Shown: positions 25,849 to 34,561, numbered from the stretch's first letter. The stretch is DNA of 64,000 nucleotides from Amycolatopsis thermoflava N1165 (GCF_000473265.1 NZ_KI421511.1:5810360-5874359); one strand, 5' to 3'. Notes: generated by a model from the sequence alone, not told the origin. Translations and numbers: made by a program.

Positions 25849-26783
25849 CCGGCGAGCCCCGCGCAGGACAGCAAGTTCCCGCGCAGTTCGCAGGACACGC
25901 CGGCCAGCTGCGCGTCACGCACGAACACCAGCACCACCAACGCGATCAGCAGCGCCGCCACCGCGCCGCCCTGCCAGTACTGGCGCCCCTTCGCCGGCGC
26001 GTACACCATCGCCGCCGTGACCAGCGCGCCGACGACCAGGCCGCCGAGGTGGCCGAGCAGGGAGATGTTCGGCAGCGACACGCTGATGATCAGGTTCAGC
26101 ACGATCGTGCCGATCGCGTACGCCGGGTTGAGCCGCAACCGGATCACCGCGACGAGCATCGCGCCCAGCAGCCCGTAGATCGCGCCGGACGCGCCCGCGG
26201 TCGCCCTGGTCATGCCGTCGAACAGGTACACCGCCACCGCGCCGCCCAGCAGCGACACCAGGTACAGCGCGGTGAAGCGGACCCGCCCGAGCAGGGTTTC
26301 CATGTCTCGGCCCAAGATCCACAGCGCGAGCATGTTGACCGCGAGGTGGATCGGCCCGTAGTGCAGGAAGCCGGACAGCACCAGGCGCCACCACTCGCCG
26401 TCGTCCGCGATCAGCACCGGCAACAGCACGCCGTCGCGGAACAGCGGCGCCGTGTCGTTGCCGGTCAGGCTGCCCGCCTGCGACACCGTGACCACGTACA
26501 CCAGCACGTTGAGCACGATGAGGATCGGCGTGACCACCGGCCGGTGCGAAACCTGGGCGCCGGCGACCGTGCGCGGGGTGTAGCGCTGGACGTTCTGCTC
26601 GCGCCGCCCGGTCTGCACGCAGTCGATGCACTGGTAGCCGACCGAGGCCTCACGCAGGCAGTCCGGGCACGCCGGACGGCCACACCGGACACAGGCGAGC
26701 CCGGTGGGGCGCGACGGGTGCCACCAGCAACCGGGCAGGGCCGACTGCTGGGGCGGCTGCGAAGCAGGCGGGTGGGGAGGCAT
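25845..26783 (-). CDS. Rhomboid-family intramembrane serine protease with N-terminal zinc-binding segment
   Basis: Membrane protease of 312 residues. The N-terminus has a B-box-like Cys/His cluster (CWWHPSRPTGLACVRCGRP then CPDC and a further CIDC). Six or seven membrane helices follow. The catalytic Ser is in GASGAIYG (about 197) and the catalytic His in LLGHLGG (about 243); the HYGPIHLAVNMLAL loop is typical. Substrates are unknown. Start choice is between ATG 26783 and GTG 26789, both behind GGAGG. A rhomboid beside ppiA is common in actinobacteria. Confidence 0.9.
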   Translation of the reverse strand: MPPHPPASQPPQQSALPGCWWHPSRPTGLACVRCGRPACPDCLREASVGYQCIDCVQTGRREQNVQRYTPRTVAGAQVSHRPVVTPILIVLNVLVYVVTVSQAGSLTGNDTAPLFRDGVLLPVLIADDGEWWRLVLSGFLHYGPIHLAVNMLALWILGRDMETLLGRVRFTALYLVSLLGGAVAVYLFDGMTRATAGASGAIYGLLGAMLVAVIRLRLNPAYAIGTIVLNLIISVSLPNISLLGHLGGLVVGALVTAAMVYAPAKGRQYWQGGAVAALLIALVVLVFVRDAQLAGVSCELRGNLLSCAGLAG

Positions 26784-26811
26784 GTTCACGATGCCTCCAA
26801 CCTACCCTGGC

Positions 26812-27363
26812 TCAGCCTGCGCGTTCGATGTCGATCTTCTCGATGACGACGTCCTGCAGCGGCTTGTCCGCCGGGCCGGTCGCGGTGTTCGCGATCGAGT
26901 CCACGACGTCGCGCGACTGCTGGTCGGCGACCTCGCCGAAGATCGTGTGCTTGAAGTTCAGGTGCGGCGTCTTGGCCACGGTGATGAAGAACTGCGAGCC
27001 GTTCGTGCCCGGTCCCGCGTTCGCCATCGCCAGCAGGTACGGCCGGTCGAACTGCAGTTCGGGGTGGAACTCGTCGCCGAACTGGTAGCCGGGGCCGCCG
27101 CGGCCGGTGCCGGTCGGGTCGCCGCCCTGGATCATGAAGCCCGAGATGACGCGGTGGAAGATCGCGCCGTCGTAGAACGGGCCGGAGTTCTCGCCCTTGG
27201 CGTTCGGGCGCTGGTACTCCTTCGTGCCCTCCGCGAGGCCGACGAAGTTGGCCACCGTCTTGGGGGCGTGATCAGGGAAAAGGTTGATCCGGATGTCACC
27301 GGCGTTGGTGTGCAGCACGGCGGTCGCCTTCGCACCAACGAGGGATTCACTGCTCTGGGTCAC
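26812..27363 (-). CDS. ppiA: Cyclophilin-type peptidyl-prolyl isomerase PpiA
   Basis: Cytoplasmic cyclophilin of 183 residues. Core motifs are TNAGDIRINLFPDHAPKTVANFVGLA, the active-site block FHRVISGFMIQGGDPTGTGRGGPGY and the MANAGPGTNGSQFFITVAKTPHLNFKHTIFG block. No signal peptide is seen. The start is a GTG at 27363 (VTQSSESLVG). It matches mycobacterial ppiA in position downstream of the gyrase region. Confidence 0.95.
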   Translation of the reverse strand: MTQSSESLVGAKATAVLHTNAGDIRINLFPDHAPKTVANFVGLAEGTKEYQRPNAKGENSGPFYDGAIFHRVISGFMIQGGDPTGTGRGGPGYQFGDEFHPELQFDRPYLLAMANAGPGTNGSQFFITVAKTPHLNFKHTIFGEVADQQSRDVVDSIANTATGPADKPLQDVVIEKIDIERAG

Positions 27364-27460
27364 CGCTTCATCGTGCCATCCGCAGCGAGATCGGCCGGAA
27401 ACGGGCAGGATGGTTACGGGGATGGAACGTGAGACGAAACGATTGTCGAGGTGAAAGGCC

Positions 27461-28063
27461 ATGACCCGAGCTGCGGACTCGGTGGGTGAGTCGGTCAAGG
27501 CCGGCTTGCTCGGCCTGAGCAAGCGGGCCGTCGAGGTCGGCAAGGCAGGCGCCGAGGTGACCGCTCAGGCCGCCCACGCGGCCGAGAAACGGCTTTCCGA
27601 GAGCACCGAGGAGGCGCGCAAGGAAGCCGCCAAGCGGGGCCGTCAGGCCCGGAAGGACCTGAGCAAGGCGAGCAAACAGGCGCGCAAGGAGGCCGCGGCG
27701 CGGCTCGCCGAGCTGCGCAAACCCGGCCGCAAGGCTCGCAAGGCCGCGGTACAGGCCGCGAAGGCGGCTGGCGAGTCGAAGCGCAAGGCCAAGAAGGACT
27801 TCAAGCAGGCGAAGAAGGACTTCCGGGCCGCGCTGGAGGAGGCGAAGCTGGCCGCCAAGGGCACGCGGAAGAGCCGCAAGTGGCCGCTCTTCCTGGTGCT
27901 GGGCGTCCTGGCCGCGGCGGGCGCCGCGGTCGCGCTGCGTGGCAAGCAGGAGCCGCCGGTGGCCACCGAGCCGCCGCGCGCCGCGCCGAAGCCGGCCACC
28001 CCGGAGTCGACGGCGAACGGCCAGCACGCGCCGAGCCCGTCACCCGCGGAAAAGCAGAACTGA
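27461..28063 (+). CDS. Ala/Lys-rich histone-H1-like protein with C-terminal membrane helix
   Basis: Protein of 200 residues. Residues about 15-135 are an extended basic helix rich in Ala, Lys, Arg and Glu, with KKDFKQAKKDFRAALEEAK and repeated ARKEAA units. One hydrophobic helix follows (about 146-160: WPLFLVLGVLAAAGAAVAL), then a Pro/Ala-rich tail. The basic part resembles histone H1-like or apolipoprotein-like helices. A transmembrane anchor suggests tethering of nucleic acid or teichoic-type polymers to the membrane, but this is inference. The ATG follows AAAGG. Confidence 0.7.
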   Translation: MTRAADSVGESVKAGLLGLSKRAVEVGKAGAEVTAQAAHAAEKRLSESTEEARKEAAKRGRQARKDLSKASKQARKEAAARLAELRKPGRKARKAAVQAAKAAGESKRKAKKDFKQAKKDFRAALEEAKLAAKGTRKSRKWPLFLVLGVLAAAGAAVALRGKQEPPVATEPPRAAPKPATPESTANGQHAPSPSPAEKQN

Positions 28064-28149
28064 CACGTTCCACGGAAGTGCCGCTCGGCTCTGGGTCGAG
28101 CGGCGCTTCCGCTTGCGCGGGCGCCATCCGCGGGACGCCCGCACATGCG

Positions 28150-28194
28150 AAAACGGCCGCTTTCCCTACTGGTACCGAAGGGAAAACGGCCGTT
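28150..28194. terminator. Bidirectional terminator
   Basis: AACGGCCG (28152-28159) and CGGCCGTT (28187-28194) enclose further pairing TTTCCCT/AGGGAAA around an 11-base loop. A-rich and T-rich flanks allow termination in both directions. It separates the convergent genes ending at 28063 and 28212. Confidence 0.8.
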
Positions 28195-28211
28195 CGCGCG
28201 CGTGGCCTGCC

Positions 28212-28664
28212 TCAGGCGGCGGCCGCGTGCTTGTCGATCAGCTTGCCCAGGCGGGGCAGCGCCTCCTCGACGTTCTTCTTGCCGTTCGGGCGCAGCTTCT
28301 CGTAGACCTTCTTGATGCTGTCGCGGCTGCTCTTGGCGGCGCGCGCGTCGGTCACGCTCAGCAGCGCGTCGGCGGCCTGGTCACCACGGCTGGACAGGTA
28401 GGCGCCGAAGTCGCCGCCACCCTGGCCCTTGAAGTCGGCGTAGAACGGCTCGAGCGCGGCGGTGAAGTCGTCGAGCAGGCTGTCGACGGCGGAGCCGATG
28501 ATGCCCGGCTTGATCTTCTTGACCGCGGCGAAGCCGGTCTTGATGACGGCGCCGGACACGCCGCCCTTGTCCGAGACCTCTTCGTCGACCAGCGTCTCCA
28601 GGTCGGTCACAACGGCCGGACGCCTGCTGGAGTCGAGCAGGATTTCCTTGAGGGTGTCAGCCAC
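28212..28664 (-). CDS. Conserved actinobacterial helical protein (possibly DUF6918)
   Basis: Soluble protein of 150 residues, starting ADTLKEILLDSSRRPAVVTDLETLVDEEVSDKGG after a GTG. It has the repeated Gly/Val segments GVSGAVIKTGFAAVKKIKPGI and a C-terminal helical region RPNGKKNVEEALPRLGKL. I recognise it as a widespread mycobacterial/pseudonocardial family, tentatively DUF6918, with no known function. There are no membrane helices or catalytic motifs. The GTG at 28664 has AAGGA nine bases upstream. It appears monocistronic, with a terminator behind it. Confidence 0.65.
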   Translation of the reverse strand: MADTLKEILLDSSRRPAVVTDLETLVDEEVSDKGGVSGAVIKTGFAAVKKIKPGIIGSAVDSLLDDFTAALEPFYADFKGQGGGDFGAYLSSRGDQAADALLSVTDARAAKSSRDSIKKVYEKLRPNGKKNVEEALPRLGKLIDKHAAAA

Positions 28665-28825
28665 GAATGTCTGTCCTTCTTCACATCGAGGTACACGGGG
28701 GGCTTCTCGCAGCCCGTGGCACGGCGCCGGCCGCAGGTCTCGACCGTACGCGTGCTGGTCCTCCCCCGGCTGCGAGGTGCGATCAGGGTAATACAAGATC
28801 AACTTGACACTGCACCCTGGCGGCC

Positions 28826-29341
28826 TTAAAGCCGCGAGATCGCCTGCCGGGCAACGGTTCTCGCCTTCACCGTCTGTTGCTGATCGGTGGTCACGACGAC
28901 CGCCGTACCGCCCTTGGCCACGGCATATACCGCGCCGTCCGGTTTCGCTGCGTAACCACCCTGCCACCCTGGCGGATCGGTCGCGGGGTTGCTCGTGGCC
29001 ACCGGGGCCGCCTGGTCGACGATCGCCTCCGCCACCGCCGGGTCTCCGGTGTAGACCCGCACGGTCAGCTGGAGCTTCCCGGAGAGCGCGTAGAAGAAGC
29101 ACGTCGGGTGCGGCTGGTCGGCGGAGACCTCCACCTTCGACACCCGCTGGCCGTTGGCGTTCGCGACGACCGAGTTCTCCAGGTACGGGCAGGGCGCGGC
29201 GCGGGCCGGCGTGGGCTCCGGCGGCAGCTGCACGGCGGTCGTCGGCGGCACGCTCGGGGGTGGGGGCGCCTCCGGAGCCTGCTGGGTGGCGCAGCCGGCC
29301 AACGCGGCGGCCGCGAGCAGGGCGGGCAGAACTCGTCGCAT
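28826..29341 (-). CDS. Secreted lipoprotein (DUF2020-like)
   Basis: Lipoprotein of 171 residues with signal peptide MRRVLPALLAAAALAGC; the lipobox LAGC puts the lipidated Cys at 17. A Pro-rich spacer precedes a compact domain beginning CPYLENSVVANANGQRVSKV with a second Cys pair partner in HPTCFFYALSG, and the VRVYTGDPAVAEAIVDQAAPV segment. The pattern fits DUF2020, an actinobacterial family of unknown function. It is divergent from the M14 carboxypeptidase gene. Confidence 0.7.
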   Translation of the reverse strand: MRRVLPALLAAAALAGCATQQAPEAPPPPSVPPTTAVQLPPEPTPARAAPCPYLENSVVANANGQRVSKVEVSADQPHPTCFFYALSGKLQLTVRVYTGDPAVAEAIVDQAAPVATSNPATDPPGWQGGYAAKPDGAVYAVAKGGTAVVVTTDQQQTVKARTVARQAISRL

Positions 29342-29440
29342 AACCCGATCAGTGAACCACCCGGCGCCCGCCGGGTTGTGCCGGGCGCGCCGCTACAGCA
29401 GGGTAGAAGAGACTACTCTACGTGTTCGTTCGGAGGCGAA

Positions 29441-30472
29441 ATGTATTCACGTCGGGCCGCCAGTGGCGTGCTCGCCCTGGTGACCGGAGCCGCCCTGCTG
29501 GCCGGGACCGCACCCGCGCAGGCCGTCGCGGCCGAATTCCCGGCCGGCGACGAGGGCTACCACACCTACGCCGAGGTCACGACGGAACTGCAGAAGACGG
29601 CCGCGAACCACCCGGACATCGCGGTGCTGTCCAGCGTGGGCAAGTCCTACGAGGGCCGCGAGCTGAACCTGATCAAGATCAGCGACAACGCCGCCGCCGA
29701 CGAGGGCGAGCCGGAGGTGCTGTTCACCTGCAACCAGCACGCGCGCGAGCACCTGACGACCGAGATGTGCCTGCACATCGTGCAGCGCTTCACCGAGGGC
29801 TACGCGAACGACCCGCACATCCGCTCGATGGTCGACGGCCACGTGATCTGGGTGGTCCCGAACGTGAACCCGGACGGGTCGGAGTACGACATCTCGGACA
29901 CCGACTACAAGTACTGGCGCAAGAACCGCAGGCCGGTCGAGGACGGCAAGATCGGCACCGACCTGAACCGCAACTGGGGCTACAAGTGGGGCTGCTGCGA
30001 CGGCTCCAGCACGCGGCCCGCCTCGGACACCTATCGCGGCCCGTCGGCCTTCTCCGAGCCGGAGACGCAGGCCGTGTCCAGGTTCGTCGACTCCCGCGCG
30101 GCGGGCGGGAAGCAGCGGATCAAGGCGCACATCGACTTCCACACCTACTCCGAGCTGGTGCTCTGGCCATTCGGGCACACCCAGGACGACACCGGCGAGG
30201 GCATGACGGCCGAGGAGAACGCCCGCTTCCACGACGTGGGGCAGCGCATGGCCGCGACGAACCAGTACAAGGCCCAGCAGTCCAGCGACCTCTACGTCAC
30301 CGACGGCGACATCAACGACTGGATGTGGGGCACCCACAAGATCCTGACGTTCACCTTCGAGATGTACCCGACGAGTCCGTTCCCCGGCTTCTACCCGCCG
30401 GACGAGGAGATCGTGCGGGAGACGACCCGCAACGACGCGGCGGTGGACATCCTGATCTCCGAGGCGCGCTAG
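29441..30472 (+). CDS. Secreted M14-family zinc carboxypeptidase
   Basis: Metallocarboxypeptidase of 343 residues with a Sec signal peptide (about 1-27, cleavage near AQAVA). Zinc ligands are HAREHLTTEM (His100, Glu103) and DFHTYSE (His234). The substrate-binding NVNPDGSEY, TDLNRNWGY and the catalytic Glu in FTFEMYP (about 306) are all present. It resembles Streptomyces carboxypeptidase T/zinc D,L-type enzymes that release C-terminal residues from extracellular peptides. The ATG has GGAGG five bases upstream. No propeptide is obvious, which is short for the family. Confidence 0.9.
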   Translation: MYSRRAASGVLALVTGAALLAGTAPAQAVAAEFPAGDEGYHTYAEVTTELQKTAANHPDIAVLSSVGKSYEGRELNLIKISDNAAADEGEPEVLFTCNQHAREHLTTEMCLHIVQRFTEGYANDPHIRSMVDGHVIWVVPNVNPDGSEYDISDTDYKYWRKNRRPVEDGKIGTDLNRNWGYKWGCCDGSSTRPASDTYRGPSAFSEPETQAVSRFVDSRAAGGKQRIKAHIDFHTYSELVLWPFGHTQDDTGEGMTAEENARFHDVGQRMAATNQYKAQQSSDLYVTDGDINDWMWGTHKILTFTFEMYPTSPFPGFYPPDEEIVRETTRNDAAVDILISEAR

Positions 30473-30505
30473 ACAATCGATCCAGGTTTTGTACATCATG
30501 CCCAG

Positions 30506-31135
30506 GTGACCGATGCCGACGCGGTGCTCTCCGCGCTCCGACCCGTGCTCGACGGCCTGGCCGCCACCTTCGGCGGCAACTGCGAGGTCGTCCTGCACGA
30601 CTACCGGCGACCGGAGGGCTCCGTCGTCGCCGTCGCGGGCGAGGTCACCGGCCGCGCGCCCGGCGGCTCGATGAGCGAGCTGGGGCTGAGCCTGCTCAAG
30701 CAGGGCCGCGACGCACGCGACCAGATCAACTACCTGACGCGGACGCCGGCCGGGCGCGTGATCAAGGCGTCCACGATGCTGCTGCGCGACCGCGACGGCG
30801 AGGTGTTCGGGGCGCTGTGCGTGAACCTGGACGTGACCGACCTGCGGCACGCGGCCGTGCTGCTCGGCGAGCTGGCGGCGGTGACCGCGCTGCCCGATGC
30901 GACCACGACGTTCACCAACGACGTCGGGCAGCTGATCCGCGCGGTCGTGGCGGAGGAGGAGCTGAAGCTCGGCCGCCCGGTGAGCCGCATGACGCGCGCC
31001 GAGCGCCTGGACCTGTTCCGGGCCCTCGACGAGCGCGGGCTGTTCGCGCTGCAGAAGGCCGTGCCGGAGGTGGCCGCCGCACTGGGGATCTCCCGCGCGT
31101 CGGCCTACAACCACCTGGCCGAGATCAGGTCCTAG
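30506..31135 (+). CDS. YheO/DauR-type transcriptional regulator (PAS-like + HTH)
   Basis: Regulator of 209 residues. The N-terminal YheO-like PAS domain has GLAATFGGNCEVVLHDYRRPEGSVVAV and NLDVTDLRHA. The C-terminal helix-turn-helix has GLFALQKAVPEVAAALGISRASAYNHLAEI. Relatives such as DauR act as sensors of D-amino acids or other ligands. The start is a GTG. The 3' end overlaps the convergent methyltransferase-like gene by 11 bases. Which genes it controls is not evident. Confidence 0.8.
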   Translation: MTDADAVLSALRPVLDGLAATFGGNCEVVLHDYRRPEGSVVAVAGEVTGRAPGGSMSELGLSLLKQGRDARDQINYLTRTPAGRVIKASTMLLRDRDGEVFGALCVNLDVTDLRHAAVLLGELAAVTALPDATTTFTNDVGQLIRAVVAEEELKLGRPVSRMTRAERLDLFRALDERGLFALQKAVPEVAAALGISRASAYNHLAEIRS

Positions 31136-32003
31136 GCGGCAGGCCGAAGACGTTCCAGGGCGGGCGCGGGGTGTCCAGCGCCTCGTCGTCGTGGATCGGT
31201 TTGGCGTTGCCGCGGAACCGCTCCAGCTCCCCGCCGCTGGTGACACGGGACGGGAAGGCCGCGGACGCGGCGCGACGGGTGATCTCGTCGACGGGCAGGT
31301 CCGCGCGCGAGGCGACCAGCACGACGTTGCCGAACCGCCGCCCGCGCAGCACGCCCGAGTCGGCGAGCATCACGACGTGCGGGAACACGGCGCCGATCGT
31401 GGCGACGACCCGGCGGGCGAACTTCAGGCCCGGGCCGTCGGCGACGTTGATCAGGTACGTGCCCGCGGGCCGCAGCACCCGGGCGACGTCGGTGGTGAAC
31501 TCCAGGGTCGCCACGTCGCCCGGCATCTTCGCGCGCTGGAAGACGTCCGCGACGACCAGGTCGGCCGAGCCTTCGCGGCGCGTGGCCACGCCCTCGCGGC
31601 CGTCGGAGATGCGCACCCGCAGGTTGGGGACCGCGCGCAGGTCGAGCTGCTCGCGGACCAGGTCGATGAGCGGCTCGTCGGCGTCGAAGACGAGCTGCCG
31701 TGAGCCGGGCCGTGTCGCCGCGACGTAGCGCGGCACGGTGCAGCCGGCGCCGCCGAGGTGCAGCGCCTCCAGCGGGCCGTCGGCGAGGCAGTCGATCACG
31801 TCCCCGATGCGCCGCACGTACTCGAACTCCAGGCGCGTCGGATCGTCCAGGTCCACATAGGACTGCGCGACCTCGTCGACGGTCAGGAGCCAGGCGTTGG
31901 CGCGGTCGGCGTCGGCGAGCAACTCGGCGAGTCCGAAGCGGACCGGATAACGGCCTGGAACCGGGCGGGCGGTGCCGCGCCGCTTCGTGCCTCTTCCTGC
32001 CAT
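31125..32003 (-). CDS. Spermidine-synthase-like methyltransferase-fold protein
   Basis: Protein of 292 residues with a spermidine-synthase/Rossmann core. The N-terminal strands contain FEYVRRIGDVID, then the nucleotide motif ALHLGGAGCTVPRYVAATRPGSRQLVFDAD, DGREGVATRREGSADLVVADVF and a VARVLRPAGTYLINVADG block. The usual catalytic Asp of spermidine synthases falls at the VADVF strand. Related actinobacterial proteins are annotated spermidine synthase, but the amine-binding residues cannot be confirmed. The start ATG at 32003 gives MAGRGTKRRGTARPVPGRY. Confidence 0.75.
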   Translation of the reverse strand: MAGRGTKRRGTARPVPGRYPVRFGLAELLADADRANAWLLTVDEVAQSYVDLDDPTRLEFEYVRRIGDVIDCLADGPLEALHLGGAGCTVPRYVAATRPGSRQLVFDADEPLIDLVREQLDLRAVPNLRVRISDGREGVATRREGSADLVVADVFQRAKMPGDVATLEFTTDVARVLRPAGTYLINVADGPGLKFARRVVATIGAVFPHVVMLADSGVLRGRRFGNVVLVASRADLPVDEITRRAASAAFPSRVTSGGELERFRGNAKPIHDDEALDTPRPPWNVFGLPPRT

Positions 32004-32013
32004 TGCCGCAACT

Positions 32014-32850
32014 CTACGTGACACGGCGGCAGCGTTCGCTCAGCGCGTCGACCCGCTTGGCCAGCGCGTTGTACTCCGCCTCGGTGCGGGCGTCCGGGAT
32101 GTCGTCGAGCAACCGTACGTAGTCGTCGACGATCGAAGCGGGGTGCCTGCCGTCGAGGTCGATGATCTGCTGGGCCAGCACGGCGGCCCCGGCGTTGAGC
32201 CTGCTGCGGGCGTCACCGGCCGCCGTCCGCTGTTCCTGCACCCGGATCGCCAGCCGGGCGGCGCGCCGGGCCGCGAGGTTGAGGCCCACCGCGCCGAGCA
32301 CGACGGCCAGCACCGCGGCGCCGGCGATGAGGAACCGCGGCAGCGGCGCGCTGACCTCCCGCGCGCCGTCCGGGACGGTGCCGGCGCGGACGAGCAGGTC
32401 GTAGTTGACCGCGACGACCTTGATCGCCTCCAGCGGCCGGTCGGCGAACTGGTCGATGCCGCGCTTGACGATCTGCTCCGCCACGAAGGCCTTGCCGAAG
32501 TTTTCGTCGTCGCGGTCGGGCAGGAGCGCGCAGCCGTAGGTGTCGTACTCGTCGTCGCCCTGGCTGAGCAGCAGGACGAGGTTGCCGTCGGCGGCGCGCT
32601 CGACGTCGTCGCAGCCTTCGCGGAGGTCCGCGCCGGGTTCTTCGACGATGACGACGAGCCGACGGTTGCCGATGACGCGTTCGGCCGCGCCCTCGTCGAG
32701 GTCCACCCCGTCCGCGACGTACACCGAGGACGTGCGCACATCGCGGGCCATGGCGCCCTCGAAGATCCCGCCCGTCCACAGTGCCCAGAGCGCGAAGACG
32801 AAGCAGACGGCGGTGGCGATGCCGAAGGTGCTGCGGAAGAACTTCGTCAT
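32014..32850 (-). CDS. Membrane protein of unknown function (third gene of a three-gene operon)
   Basis: Unrecognised protein of 278 residues. One N-terminal helix (about 8-30: FGIATAVCFVFALWALWTGG) is followed by an extracytoplasmic domain with RRLVVIVEEPG, a Cys pair (LREGCDDVE and DTYGCALL) and YDLLVRAGTVPDG. A second membrane helix (about 176-200: FLIAGAAVLAVVLGAVGLNLAA) and a basic helical cytoplasmic tail complete it. The ATG overlaps the preceding gene (ATGA). The domain between the helices may be structurally TPM-like (inference). Confidence 0.7.
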   Translation of the reverse strand: MTKFFRSTFGIATAVCFVFALWALWTGGIFEGAMARDVRTSSVYVADGVDLDEGAAERVIGNRRLVVIVEEPGADLREGCDDVERAADGNLVLLLSQGDDEYDTYGCALLPDRDDENFGKAFVAEQIVKRGIDQFADRPLEAIKVVAVNYDLLVRAGTVPDGAREVSAPLPRFLIAGAAVLAVVLGAVGLNLAARRAARLAIRVQEQRTAAGDARSRLNAGAAVLAQQIIDLDGRHPASIVDDYVRLLDDIPDARTEAEYNALAKRVDALSERCRRVT

Positions 32851-34160
32851 GCCAGCCTGCCCCGGAGGTAGACCGCGGGCCGGTACCCGCGGCGCTTCAG
32901 GGTCTTCGCGACGTGGTCGAGTTCGGCCTCGGCGTCGTCGAGCAGGGCGGCGACGTGCTGGTCCGGCAGGTTCTCGGCGACGGCTTCCCGCGCGGACTGG
33001 AGGGTGGCGATCGCCCTGGTCAGCGCGGGGTCGGTGGTGTCGCCGGTGAGGCCGGAGACCTCGATGGCCAGCGCGGTGAGGCCGGCCATCCGCACGCTCG
33101 CGCCCGGCCGCCGCTGCGCGGCTGTGCGCACCGCACGCGCCGTCAGGACCAGGAAGACGACCGCGCAGGCCGCGAAGATCCACGGCAGCGCGGGCAGCGC
33201 GACCCGGACGGGGTCGAACGGCTGGTACGGCAGGGGGCGGTCGAACAGGCCCGCGTAGCGGACGTCGGTGACGCGGTCGAGGTAGGCGCCGAGGATGTTG
33301 CGCTGCGGGTAGGCGTAGAGGCTGAGCCGGTCGCTGTACTGGCCGTAGAAGCCGGCGGCGGCGACCTCGGCGAAGTCGGCGGCCTGCGGTCCGTGGTACT
33401 CGACCCACTCGCCGTACATGACGACGATCGGTTTGCCGGGGAAGACGCTGGTCAGCGCGCTGCCGTAGTCCGGGATGGGCTGTCCGGCCTGCTGCCGGGG
33501 CAGGACGACGAACAGCGCGCCGTTCGGGAAGGCGTCGGCCGCGGACGGGATGTCGGTCATGCCGTGGGTCCCGGTGGCTCGTAGGTCGGCGACGACGGGT
33601 TCGAGTTCGGCGGCGGTCGGCTGGCGGTACCGGATGGTGTCGGCGTCGGGTGGTTCGGGCCGGTCCTGGATGTGGGCGATCAGGAAGAGCAGCAGGTCGG
33701 TGACGTCTCCGGCGGCGAACTGGGCGCGCCAGCCGGTGAGCCGGTCGGCCACGACCTGGCCGGGGTCGCCGGTGACCTGGGTGCCCATGATCGTGATGTT
33801 CGCGTTCTCGACGTCGCGGACGCGGTCGCGCTCGGCCTCGTCCAGCCCGGGCGGGGCGACGAGGATGCGGACGTCGGTGGCGCCGATCGCCGCGCGGACC
33901 TGCTGTTCGTCCCACTGCGCGATGGAACCGGGCAGCCGGGTGACCGGGTTGGCGGCGACGAGCGCGGTCATCTCGGCCACGGAGGGGACGGTCGTGTCGC
34001 TGAGCTCGCCGGCCTCGCCCTCCCGGATGGGGTCGGTGCGCGTCGGCGACTGCCCGTAGCTGACGTCGAAGGTCTGTCCCTGTGCGACGAGGAAGACGAC
34101 GAGGACGCCGATCGCGGCGGCGAGGCAGCCCCAGCGCAGCCATTCGAGCCCGCGCTTCAC
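32847..34160 (-). CDS. Large membrane protein of unknown function (second gene of the operon)
   Basis: Unrecognised protein of 437 residues. An N-terminal helix (about 8-28: GCLAAAIGVLVVFLVA) precedes a long extracytoplasmic region with the strand motifs VRILVAPPG, ANITIMGTQVTG, LLLFLIAHIQDRP and GALFVVLPRQQ. A second helix (about 320-342: LPWIFAACAVVFLVLTA) leads to a helical cytoplasmic end (AVAENLPDQHVAALLDDAEAELD). The topology mirrors the downstream protein, suggesting related or partner proteins. I chose the GTG at 34160, which overlaps the previous stop (GTGA). Confidence 0.7.
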   Translation of the reverse strand: MKRGLEWLRWGCLAAAIGVLVVFLVAQGQTFDVSYGQSPTRTDPIREGEAGELSDTTVPSVAEMTALVAANPVTRLPGSIAQWDEQQVRAAIGATDVRILVAPPGLDEAERDRVRDVENANITIMGTQVTGDPGQVVADRLTGWRAQFAAGDVTDLLLFLIAHIQDRPEPPDADTIRYRQPTAAELEPVVADLRATGTHGMTDIPSAADAFPNGALFVVLPRQQAGQPIPDYGSALTSVFPGKPIVVMYGEWVEYHGPQAADFAEVAAAGFYGQYSDRLSLYAYPQRNILGAYLDRVTDVRYAGLFDRPLPYQPFDPVRVALPALPWIFAACAVVFLVLTARAVRTAAQRRPGASVRMAGLTALAIEVSGLTGDTTDPALTRAIATLQSAREAVAENLPDQHVAALLDDAEAELDHVAKTLKRRGYRPAVYLRGRLA

Positions 34161-34456
34161 GCGTCGCGCCACAGCTGATCGGCCCGACGAGCGGCGCGCT
34201 CGGCGGTCTCGGCCGCGCCGGTGCCGCCACCGTCGGCGAGGAGGCGTTCCGCCTTGGCGAGGAGGTGTTCGGCCTCTTCGACGTCGGTCCGGGAGGCATC
34301 ACGGCTGATCTGCGCCCTGGCGACGGCCGCCCGCGCCGAGGACCAAGCCGTGCTGGTGGAGCGGCGCCGGTCGCGCCACCGGGGAAGCAACACAACACCA
34401 CCGCCCGCGAGGACGAGCACCGCGGCAGCGGCGAGCCAGACGGCCAAGGAGGACAA
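34157..34456 (-). CDS. Small single-pass membrane protein (first gene of the operon)
   Basis: Protein of 99 residues with one N-terminal helix (about 4-25: LAVWLAAAAVLVLAGGGVVLLP), a basic stop-transfer RWRDRRRS, and an Ala/Glu/Arg-rich cytoplasmic coiled coil (EEAEHLLAKAERLLADGGG). The start is an uncommon TTG at 34456, or the TTG at 34447. It is co-translated with two larger membrane proteins, probably as a complex. No family is recognised. Confidence 0.6.
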   Translation of the reverse strand: MSSLAVWLAAAAVLVLAGGGVVLLPRWRDRRRSTSTAWSSARAAVARAQISRDASRTDVEEAEHLLAKAERLLADGGGTGAAETAERAARRADQLWRDA

Positions 34457-34561
34457 GGGAACCCCAGCGGATCAGGTGATCAACGAGCCCCGATTGTCCA
34501 TGATCGGCAGACCGCGCGCGACAGGTTCAGCCCAAGATGTCACATCAAACGCTATTCGGCG

